The notes below the pieces were generated by a model. The model was not told where the DNA came from. It saw only the letters and a program-made list of their open reading frames with translations, and searched no databases. The position numbers and the translations under genes were made by a program. Positions 9,880-18,079 of a stretch of DNA of 64,000 nt are shown piece by piece; within the stretch, counting starts at the first letter, position 1; every line of letters begins with the position of its first letter. Source of the stretch: Bacteroidota bacterium (GTDB lineage Bacteria > Bacteroidota > Bacteroidia > Chitinophagales > Chitinophagaceae); the NCBI GenBank assembly GCA_018970395.1, contig JAGWWM010000004.1, positions 1-64,000 of the forward strand, in the 5' to 3' direction.

Positions 9880-11007
9880 ATGCAGTACGAAGAAAACGAT
9901 AAAGAACGATATGCCTGTCAGCTGCAAATGAAAGACTTTGGCAGTGAAGCGCAGGATAAATTAAAAAATGGAAGCGTTCTCGTCATTGGAGCCGGCGGAT
10001 TAGGATGTCCTGTTCTCCAATACCTTGCCGGAGCCGGTGTAGGGCGCATAGGGATTGTTGATGACGATCACATTGAATTAGGCAATCTCCACCGTCAAGT
10101 TCTATATACAACGGAAGATATTGGAAAAAGTAAGACTGAATCGGCCGCGGCGCAATTACGAAAAATGAATCCGGCTATTTTGATTGAACCGCATCCTTTC
10201 AGAATTACCAACAAAGAAGCAATCAATCTTTTAACCCAATATGATTTGATCATCGACGGATCGGATAATTTCGCCACCCGCTTCATGATCAATGATGCCT
10301 GCGCGTTATTGAAAAAGCCACTGATTTTCGGAGCCATTGGATCCATTGAAGGACAAATTGGTTTCTTTAATCATACAACCGATCAACCATCCGCCAATCT
10401 ACGCGATCTCTATCCTACGCTTTTACCGGAAGAGGCTGCATTGTCCTGTCGTGACAGCGGAACAATTGGTGTAGTACCCGGCGTCATCGGCACCATGATG
10501 GCAGCGGAAGCAATTAAATTTTTTACTCAAAAAGGAACACTTCTTTCTAATCAATTACTCACCTACAACTTTTATACCCATCAAACCTGTCGCTTTGATA
10601 TTAGTCCATCCAAGCATGAACTTTCAAACAGACCAATTACAGCAGAGGCTTTTCTACAAAAAGACTATCTGCAATACATTTCTATCAATCAGGATTGGAA
10701 AGAAATTTCTGCTGAAACAATGGAAATATTAATTGAAAAAGAAAATTCACTTTTGATTGATATCAGAAGCGAAGCTGAATATCCACCCATTCAAATTGAA
10801 CCACATCTGCGAATTTCGGTTGAAGATATTTTAAACGAAACAGATAAATTAAAAGAAGCTGAACATTTGATTGTAATTTGCTCTTCAGGCAACAGAAGTA
10901 AATTGGGTGCTGATATTTTACAAAAGCATTTCGGAACTGCAAAAAAAATCTACTCATTGAAAGGAGGGATTCAAGCATGGAAAAACAAATCAAGAATATT
11001 TTCATAG
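9880..11007 (+). CDS. moeB: MoeB-type MoaD adenylyltransferase fused to a C-terminal rhodanese domain
   Basis: VLVIGAGGLGCPVLQYLAGAGVGRIGIVDDDHIELGNLHRQVLYT; C-terminal LIVICSSGNRSKLGADIL...LKGGIQAWK rhodanese loop; no CxxC pairs. Confidence 0.9.
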   Translation: MQYEENDKERYACQLQMKDFGSEAQDKLKNGSVLVIGAGGLGCPVLQYLAGAGVGRIGIVDDDHIELGNLHRQVLYTTEDIGKSKTESAAAQLRKMNPAILIEPHPFRITNKEAINLLTQYDLIIDGSDNFATRFMINDACALLKKPLIFGAIGSIEGQIGFFNHTTDQPSANLRDLYPTLLPEEAALSCRDSGTIGVVPGVIGTMMAAEAIKFFTQKGTLLSNQLLTYNFYTHQTCRFDISPSKHELSNRPITAEAFLQKDYLQYISINQDWKEISAETMEILIEKENSLLIDIRSEAEYPPIQIEPHLRISVEDILNETDKLKEAEHLIVICSSGNRSKLGADILQKHFGTAKKIYSLKGGIQAWKNKSRIFS

Positions 11008-11417
11008 AGGGTGCGATCACCCCTGATTTTATTGCAAAAAGCATTTGCGCTCATCAATCCAAAACCGGCATAGGAGCTCATCAGATTTTTTTAGGTCAAG
11101 TAAGAGCTGATTTGATCCAAGATAAAGCCGTCAAAGCAATTGAATATACGGCTCATACAGAAATGGCACTTTCAGCTATGCATGAAATACGGGAAGCCAT
11201 TTTCTCGCAACACAAACTTACTTGTATGCATGTGTATCATAGTCTGGGTAAAGTAGCAGCAGGAGAAATTTGCCTCTTTGTTTTTGTTTCCGCTCCTCAT
11301 CGCAATGCAGCAACAAAAGCTTGTGCCGAACTGGTAGAACGAATTAAATTTGAATTACCCATTTGGGGAAAAGAAATTTTTGAAGACAATACCCATCAGT
11401 GGAAAATAAATAATTGA
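10977..11417 (+). CDS. moaE: molybdopterin synthase catalytic subunit MoaE
   Basis: 146 aa; HSLGKVAAGEICLFVFVSAPHRNAATKACAELVERIKFELPIWGKEIFED; overlaps the moeB 3' end by 31 nt. Confidence 0.88.
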   Translation: MEKQIKNIFIEGAITPDFIAKSICAHQSKTGIGAHQIFLGQVRADLIQDKAVKAIEYTAHTEMALSAMHEIREAIFSQHKLTCMHVYHSLGKVAAGEICLFVFVSAPHRNAATKACAELVERIKFELPIWGKEIFEDNTHQWKINN

Positions 11418-11418
11418 C

Positions 11419-12327
11419 ATGGTCAACATTACCCATAAAAATAAATCATTACGTACCGCAGTTGCTATTGCGCAGGTTCATGTTTCGAAGAATGAAACAA
11501 TTATTGCAATTAAAAATAAAACAGTCCCTAAAGGTGATGTGTTTGAATTCAGTCGTGCAGCCGGACTATTGGCCGTAAAAAAGACAAGCGATGTGATTCC
11601 AGACTGTCACCCACTGCCGGTTGAATTCACCTCTATAACCTATTCCATTGAAGAACGTTGCGTAACGATTTCAGTTGAAGTACATACGATTTATAAAACC
11701 GGAGTGGAAGTGGAAGCCATGCATGGAGCGGCTATTACCGCCCTCACAATCTACGACATGCTCAAGCCAATTGATCCGAATGTTACAATTGGCACTATCT
11801 GTTTAAAAAACAAAACCGGCGGGAAATCAGATTTTAATCCTTCGAATGCTTCCCCGATTAAAGCTGCCATGATCGTTTGCTCCGATTCTATTTCCAAAAA
11901 AGAAAAGGAAGACAAAGCAGGGAAAGCAGTCATTGAAAAATTAAAAAAATATCATTTAGATTTTGATATATATGAAATCATTCCCGATGATTATAATATG
12001 ATACAGGAGCAAGCATTGACTGCTGAAAAAACCGGTATTCAATTACTGCTCTTTTGCGGTGGAACCGGCTTGTCGAAACGCGATGTAACCCCGGATGCTA
12101 TTCAACCCTTGATCACCCGACTGGTGCCCGGTGTAATGGAGCATGCCCGAGCTTACGGACAAGATCGCATGAACTATGCAATGTTATCAAGGGGCATAGC
12201 AGGCATGATCAATGATACATTAGTGATTACATTGCCGGGATCTCAGAGAGGTGCCATTGAAACGATTGACGCATTATTTCCTTCCGTACTGCATCTTTTC
12301 AATATGCTGAAAGATGGGAAGCATTGA
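11419..12327 (+). CDS. moaCB: bifunctional MoaC-MoaB/Mog fusion
   Basis: N-terminal KKTSDVIPDCHPLPVEF, TGVEVEAMHGAAITALTIYDMLK, KTGGKSDF (MoaC); C-terminal FCGGTGLSKRDVTPDAIQPLI, MLSRGIAGMINDTLVITLPGS (MoaB/Mog). Confidence 0.93.
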   Translation: MVNITHKNKSLRTAVAIAQVHVSKNETIIAIKNKTVPKGDVFEFSRAAGLLAVKKTSDVIPDCHPLPVEFTSITYSIEERCVTISVEVHTIYKTGVEVEAMHGAAITALTIYDMLKPIDPNVTIGTICLKNKTGGKSDFNPSNASPIKAAMIVCSDSISKKEKEDKAGKAVIEKLKKYHLDFDIYEIIPDDYNMIQEQALTAEKTGIQLLLFCGGTGLSKRDVTPDAIQPLITRLVPGVMEHARAYGQDRMNYAMLSRGIAGMINDTLVITLPGSQRGAIETIDALFPSVLHLFNMLKDGKH

Positions 12328-12329
12328 TA

Positions 12330-13736
12330 TTATTTCACTTTCGCCCCTTGTTCTATCCAGCAACGAATGATGTTTCTTTCTTCCGGGGTGATATTGGTCT
12401 TATTGTTTTGCGGCATCGTTTTGGTAACAACCACCCGCTGCATAATCAGATCTTTTTTACGAACAATATCTTCCGGCGTATCATACACGACTCCATTGGG
12501 TGGTGAAGTATAAACATCATCCGTAGGTTTGGAGGAATGACAACTCATACAGCGGGCTTGAAAAATTTGTTGTACTTCTGTAAATTGAATTTCCTCTTTA
12601 CAGGCATCCGGATTTTTAGCTGGCGCTGTTACAAAACTCACCGCCAGTAAGATGAGAACAGATACAGGCAATACCCAAACCGTATAACGCCCCTGCTCTT
12701 TTAAATTAAGGTAATGCTTAACCCCTGCTGTTCCCAACGTAATCGCAGCGAGTACTGCCCAGGGATATTGATAACCAAAAGTGCTTGGAAAGTGATTGCT
12801 CACCATTACAAACAACACAGGAAGCGTGAAATAATTATTATGTAGCGAACGCGCCAAAGCTTTTTTACCAAGTGTCCCATCCGGCGGCACACCTCTTTTG
12901 GCCGCATTCACCATGGCTTTCTGAGAGGGGATTATGACAAAAAAAACATTCCCGGCCATCAGCGTTCCAATCATTGCACCAAAGTGAATATAAGCCGCGC
13001 GGGCACTGAACACATGCGTATAGAAATAAGCAAATCCAACCGCTAGCAGAAAACCGACAATCGTAAAACTGATTTTATATTTTATAAGCGGAGATTTACA
13101 GAGCAAATCATATAGCATCCATGCAACAATAAAAGAACCGATACCAATACTAATAGCAGCAACACTTCCGATATTCAATACATTGGTATCAATCAACTGT
13201 GCTTTGGCATTAAAATAATAAACTACTGCGAGCAAGGAGAAGCCGGAAAGCCAGGTAAAATACGCTTCATATTTAAACCAGTGTAAATGTTTGGGGATGG
13301 TTTTCGGAGCCACTTTATACTTCTCAAGATAATAAAAACCACCTCCGTGCACGGCCCATAAATTCCCTGCTAATTCATCCCGAATATTTTCTGTGCGGTT
13401 CAATGCGTTTTCCAAAAAAACAAAATAAAAAGAGGCGCCAATCCATGCAATGCCAAACGTAATATGCATTACCCGAACCACAATATTCATCCACTCCATC
13501 AGATGACCTTCCCAAGGTGTATTCTTCACAAAAAACCAGGTGACAAATAAAATCAGCACAATCATCAGCAACACCCCTGCATAAGCAAAACCATAAAAAC
13601 TGGAAGAAAGAGATTTCTTTTCATCAGTTACTTCATCTTGTTCTGCCTTTTTTTCCAGTTTTTTGAATTGAAAGGTGAAGTAGATGAAAAATCCTAACAA
13701 GAAGAATAAAACACTATAGACAATAAGATAAAACAT
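12330..13736 (-). CDS. puuD: PuuD-type integral-membrane cytochrome c urate oxidase
   Basis: 468 aa; membrane domain EWMNIVVRVMHITFGIAWIGASFYFVFLENAL; C-terminal heme c motif CMSCH; flanked by urate-pathway genes. Confidence 0.87.
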   Translation of the reverse strand: MFYLIVYSVLFFLLGFFIYFTFQFKKLEKKAEQDEVTDEKKSLSSSFYGFAYAGVLLMIVLILFVTWFFVKNTPWEGHLMEWMNIVVRVMHITFGIAWIGASFYFVFLENALNRTENIRDELAGNLWAVHGGGFYYLEKYKVAPKTIPKHLHWFKYEAYFTWLSGFSLLAVVYYFNAKAQLIDTNVLNIGSVAAISIGIGSFIVAWMLYDLLCKSPLIKYKISFTIVGFLLAVGFAYFYTHVFSARAAYIHFGAMIGTLMAGNVFFVIIPSQKAMVNAAKRGVPPDGTLGKKALARSLHNNYFTLPVLFVMVSNHFPSTFGYQYPWAVLAAITLGTAGVKHYLNLKEQGRYTVWVLPVSVLILLAVSFVTAPAKNPDACKEEIQFTEVQQIFQARCMSCHSSKPTDDVYTSPPNGVVYDTPEDIVRKKDLIMQRVVVTKTMPQNNKTNITPEERNIIRCWIEQGAKVK

Positions 13737-13768
13737 ACTGTAACTGTTTACCTGAATTTTTAGTTATG

Positions 13769-13835
13769 ATTCACTAAAATTAACCATAAAAGAACTAAAT
13801 TTAACGATTAATTCACTAACGTATTCTTCATTAGA
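13769..13835. promoter_or_regulatory. candidate operator: direct repeats phased at 21 bp in the puuD/allB divergent promoter
   Basis: ACTAA begins at 13773, 13794 and 13815 (exact 21-bp steps); ATTCACTAA at 13769 and 13811 (42 bp apart); units 1 and 2 match at 15/21 positions. Confidence 0.45.
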
Positions 13836-15170
13836 TTGAAAATTCTACACTCATACCGAACTATCTTAAACAAGGAGATCAAAGAATCCTATGTTTGGAT
13901 AGAAAACGGCAAGATCACTGATATTACCTATTCATCTCCTACCACCAACATCAACTGCATTGAAGAACTCGGAAATCTGGTTTTAATGCCGGGCGTGATT
14001 GATCCGCATGTGCATATCAATGAGCCGGGGAGAACAGAGTGGGAAGGGTTTGATACAGCAACCAAAGCTGCTATTGCTGGAGGCATTACTTCTATGGTTG
14101 ACATGCCCCTCAATTCATCTCCCGTTACCACAACAGCAGAAGCATTTCAACAGAAAATTGCAGCGACAAAAAATCAACTGCATACAAATATTGGACTTTA
14201 CGGTGGCATTATACCCGGGAATTTGAATGAAATTGAAGGTTTGATTCAAGCCGGAGTATTGGGCTTCAAAGCCTTTCTTACCCATTCCGGCATTGATGAT
14301 TTCCCCAATGCTAGTGAAGATGATTTAGGTAATGCCATGCCCATTCTGGCAAAACACCGACTTCCTTTATTGGTACATTGTGAATGGTCGGATGATATCA
14401 TCCGTGCAAAGGGTGATCCCCGCTCCTACCAAAACTATCTTAGCTCTCGTCCGCGTCAATGGGAAGATGATGCAATTGCCATGATGATACGACTGTGTGA
14501 GCGACATCAATGTGCCGTTCATGTAGTCCATCTATCCTCTTCCAATGCCATCCCCATGTTGAAATCGGCAAAAGCAAAAGGATTACCCATAACAGTAGAA
14601 ACAGGACAGCATTATTTATACTTTAATGCAGAAACCATTCCGGATGGAAGGACAGAATATAAATGTGCGCCGCCCATTCGTGAAAAAGAAAATAATGAAC
14701 AGCTATGGAAGGCTTTGAAAGATGGATTAATTGATTTTGTGGCTACCGACCACTCTCCCGCTACTCCTACACTTAAAGAATTGGAATCAGGCAATCTGAT
14801 GAAAGCCTGGGGTGGTATTGCTTCCATTCAACTGGCGTTGCCTGTATTATGGACCGCCGCTGAAAGAAGAGGTTTTGAGCTCTCTGATTTAGTGCGTTGG
14901 CTGTGCACCAACCCCGCTCATCTCATTGGTAAAAATGAGTCGAAAGGAGCAATTGCTGTTGGCATGGATGCCGATTTTGCAGTGCTTGATCCGGAAGCTA
15001 CATTTCAGGTAGATGGCAATCAGCTTCATCATCGCCATAAAATCACGCCCTATCATGGGGAAATTCTAAAAGGGGTAGTCAAACAAACCTGGTTGTCTGG
15101 AGAGAAAGTGTATGCCGACAATCAGTTTCTCCAATTAAATAAAGGGCAAATTCTTTTCCGAAATAAATGA
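13836..15170 (+). CDS. allB: allantoinase
   Basis: 444 aa amidohydrolase; LVLMPGVIDPHVHINEPGRTEWEGFDTATKAAIAGGITSMVDMPLNSSP, FKAFL, ATDHSP; apparent TTG start. Confidence 0.92.
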   Translation: MKILHSYRTILNKEIKESYVWIENGKITDITYSSPTTNINCIEELGNLVLMPGVIDPHVHINEPGRTEWEGFDTATKAAIAGGITSMVDMPLNSSPVTTTAEAFQQKIAATKNQLHTNIGLYGGIIPGNLNEIEGLIQAGVLGFKAFLTHSGIDDFPNASEDDLGNAMPILAKHRLPLLVHCEWSDDIIRAKGDPRSYQNYLSSRPRQWEDDAIAMMIRLCERHQCAVHVVHLSSSNAIPMLKSAKAKGLPITVETGQHYLYFNAETIPDGRTEYKCAPPIREKENNEQLWKALKDGLIDFVATDHSPATPTLKELESGNLMKAWGGIASIQLALPVLWTAAERRGFELSDLVRWLCTNPAHLIGKNESKGAIAVGMDADFAVLDPEATFQVDGNQLHHRHKITPYHGEILKGVVKQTWLSGEKVYADNQFLQLNKGQILFRNK

Positions 15171-16423
15171 GCAATCAGCATACATATAGAGCTGAAAAGG
15201 TAGTGCAACGCATTGAACAGCTGGCAACTATCACAGAAGAACGGGGTTGTGTTACCCGTCGCTTCGGTACGCCCGCTTTTATCGAAGGTGCAGCATTAGT
15301 AAAAGAATGGATGGATCAAGCAGGACTTCAAACCAAGATTGATTCTATTGGCAACGTGAGAGGTCGTTGGCAAAGCAATCATTCCGGAGCAAAAACACTG
15401 GTAATCGCTTCCCATATTGATACGGTGGTTAACGCAGGAAAATATGACGGCCCACTTGGGGTCATTATGGCCATTGATCTGATTGAGCAAATCAAATCCA
15501 AAAACATCTCATTACCCTTCTCCATTGAAATTATTGCTTTCAGTGACGAGGAAGGCGTTCGCTTTCATACTACTTTTCTTGGAAGTCAGGTCATCACAGG
15601 TTCTTTTAACCATGAATGGCTGCAAAAAAAAGATGCTGATGGTATTTCCATGCAAGAAGTAATTGAGGGATTTGGCAAGAACGGAACTACGCTCGCCCAG
15701 GATGCCATTCCTCCAAATGAATGGCTTGGATATTTTGAAATGCATATCGAGCAAGGTCCGATTTTATATGATAAAAATATTCCGGTAGCAATCGTTCTTT
15801 CTATTGCCGGACAAAAGAGAATTGCCGTCACCCTAAACGGCATGGCCGGGCATGCAGGAACGGTACCCATGGATAAGAGAAGTGATGCCCTGACAGCCGC
15901 CGCTGAATGTATATTGAAGATTGAGAATTATGCAATCCAGCAAAAAGAAAGTCTGGTCGCAACGGTAGGCACCCTACAGATACCCCACAGTGCAGGCAAT
16001 GTGATACCAGGGGAAGTTCATTTCACAATTGATATTCGAAGCGGAGATAAAAATTTTCTCAACGAAGCGACTTCTTCCATCCATTCTATTTGTAATGAAG
16101 TTGTAACCAAACGCAACATTACAATACAATGGCAATTAGTACAAGAGACAGATCCTGTTGCAACTGACAAAAACCTGAAACATTTATTAAGAAAAGCCAT
16201 CACTGAATCTGATATCCCTGTGGTTGAACTCGTAAGCGGAGCCGGTCACGATGCGGTTCCTGTAGCCCGGATCGCACCGATAGCCATGATGTTTATAAGA
16301 TGTTTCAAAGGGATCAGTCACAATCCGCTAGAATTGGCCGCTCCGGAAGATATCGCACAGGCATTGAAAGTAGCGGATGCATTTATGGAAAATTTAATAG
16401 ACCATTATTCTTCATTCTCATAA
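15167..16423 (+). CDS. allC: allantoate amidohydrolase (M20 family)
   Basis: 418 aa; VIASHIDTVVNAGKYDGPLGV, SDEEGVRFHTTFLGSQ, GMAGHAGTVPMDKRSDAL, SGAGHDAV. Confidence 0.9.
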   Translation: MSNQHTYRAEKVVQRIEQLATITEERGCVTRRFGTPAFIEGAALVKEWMDQAGLQTKIDSIGNVRGRWQSNHSGAKTLVIASHIDTVVNAGKYDGPLGVIMAIDLIEQIKSKNISLPFSIEIIAFSDEEGVRFHTTFLGSQVITGSFNHEWLQKKDADGISMQEVIEGFGKNGTTLAQDAIPPNEWLGYFEMHIEQGPILYDKNIPVAIVLSIAGQKRIAVTLNGMAGHAGTVPMDKRSDALTAAAECILKIENYAIQQKESLVATVGTLQIPHSAGNVIPGEVHFTIDIRSGDKNFLNEATSSIHSICNEVVTKRNITIQWQLVQETDPVATDKNLKHLLRKAITESDIPVVELVSGAGHDAVPVARIAPIAMMFIRCFKGISHNPLELAAPEDIAQALKVADAFMENLIDHYSSFS

Positions 16424-16432
16424 AACAATCAA

Positions 16433-17179
16433 ATGGAAATTTCAGCTCTTACCAGAAGTGTAGTTAAAAGCAATTATGCCGTTATTGCACCCGATGGCTA
16501 TATCAATAGCAGAGTACCCGGATGGGAAAACTGTACAGTGAATGTAATCATCAACGAACAAATGGGCGCGCGCCTTTGTCAAACAATTATTACAGCTGCC
16601 GACAATTGTTTTCTGGAAGGGAATACCAAAGCTTCTCAAATTTTCTTCTATATCGTAGAGGGTTCAGGGGATGCAAAGGTTGGCGAGGAAAAAAAGTCAT
16701 TGACAAAAGGACATTTTGTGTATGTTCCCGTTGGTCAACAATATCGTTTTGATAAAATATCCGCAGGCACCAGCATCCTAACGTTTCACAAAGTATATGA
16801 ACCACTGGAAGGACAAGATTATCCTCCTGTAATTTTCGGAGATGCCAAAAATATACCCGGACCTGAATATATGGGTGACCCCGCGCTTCGCTTGCAGGTC
16901 TTACTGCCAGATGACCTCCGTTTTGATATGGCAGTGAATATCTTCACCTATGATAGTGGCGGACATTTACCAATGGTAGAGACGCATATTATGGAGCATG
17001 GTCTTCTTTACTTACAAGGTCAAGGAGTGTATATGCTTGATCATGAATGGTATCCAATCAAAAAGGGAGATTCTATCTGGATGGCACCATACTGCCAGCA
17101 ATGGTTTACGTCAATGGGCAAAGAGCCGGCTGTGTATATCTATTACAAAAACGTAAATCGTTTCCCCACGACCATCTAA
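16433..17179 (+). CDS. allE: (S)-ureidoglycine aminohydrolase (bicupin)
   Basis: 248 aa; ALTRSVVKSNYAVIAPDGYINSRVPGWENC, HLPMVETHIMEHGLLYLQGQGVYML, MAPYCQQWF; follows allC. Confidence 0.88.
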   Translation: MEISALTRSVVKSNYAVIAPDGYINSRVPGWENCTVNVIINEQMGARLCQTIITAADNCFLEGNTKASQIFFYIVEGSGDAKVGEEKKSLTKGHFVYVPVGQQYRFDKISAGTSILTFHKVYEPLEGQDYPPVIFGDAKNIPGPEYMGDPALRLQVLLPDDLRFDMAVNIFTYDSGGHLPMVETHIMEHGLLYLQGQGVYMLDHEWYPIKKGDSIWMAPYCQQWFTSMGKEPAVYIYYKNVNRFPTTI

Positions 17180-17186
17180 AAATCTT

Positions 17187-17690
17187 ATGACGCTGGAAAC
17201 ATTTAATCATCTTTCTAATGAAGCTTTGGAAGAGCAACTTACCCACTGCTGCGGATCCTCAACTTGGGTGAAGGGGATGATGAAGCATGTGCCTTTTCAA
17301 ACACAGGAAGAACTCTTCAATCGTGCTGATCAAATATGGCTCTCTACCTATGAAAACGACTGGAGAGAGGCATTTCTGCATCATCCTAAAATTGGAGATA
17401 TTGAATCCTTACAAAAAAAATTTGCATCTACTGCCAAATGGGCTGAAGGAGAACAAGGCGCCGTGAAGCAGGCTTCCCAACAAATTATTGAAGAACTGGC
17501 TGAGGGCAATCGCTTGTATGAACAGAAATTTGGATTTATATTTATAGTATGTGCCACCGGCAAATCTGCGGAAGAAATGCTGGCCTTACTAAAGGCAAGA
17601 CTTCCCAACAGCATGGAAGAAGAATTAAAGACCGCCATGCTTGAGCAACAGAAAATCACTCACATTAGATTACAAAAACTACTGGTATGA
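17187..17690 (+). CDS. uraD: OHCU decarboxylase
   Basis: 167 aa; HHPKIGD, FGFIFIVCATGKSAEEMLALLKARLPN. Confidence 0.9.
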   Translation: MTLETFNHLSNEALEEQLTHCCGSSTWVKGMMKHVPFQTQEELFNRADQIWLSTYENDWREAFLHHPKIGDIESLQKKFASTAKWAEGEQGAVKQASQQIIEELAEGNRLYEQKFGFIFIVCATGKSAEEMLALLKARLPNSMEEELKTAMLEQQKITHIRLQKLLV

Positions 17691-18025
17691 GTCAACTGAC
17701 AACCCATATTCTTGATACTACAAGAGGAAGACCGGCAACCAATGTATCCGTTACCCTTTTTTATCACAAAAATGAACATTGGGAAAAAGTTGTAACCGGT
17801 ATTACCAATCAGGATGGTCGTATTCCCGGGTTGATTCCGGCGGAGCAAGTATTGGATCACGGCACGTATAAACTTCTTTTTGAAACAAGTGCCTATTTTT
17901 CTAATCAAGGTATCAGTAGCTTCTACCCTTTTGTAGAAATTGTTTTTACAATCGATTCATCTGAACATTATCATGTCCCGCTTTTATTAAATCCTTTCGG
18001 CTATTCAACCTACAGAGGTTCATAA
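17687..18025 (+). CDS. uraH: 5-hydroxyisourate hydrolase (transthyretin-like)
   Basis: 112 aa; THILDTTRGRPATNV, HYHVPLLLNPFGYSTYRGS ending in the diagnostic YRGS. Confidence 0.93.
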   Translation: MSQLTTHILDTTRGRPATNVSVTLFYHKNEHWEKVVTGITNQDGRIPGLIPAEQVLDHGTYKLLFETSAYFSNQGISSFYPFVEIVFTIDSSEHYHVPLLLNPFGYSTYRGS

Positions 18026-18079
18026 AAAATATAATCGGTTTAAAGAACTATTCAATCATGCTGTCAAAAACAATATCGA

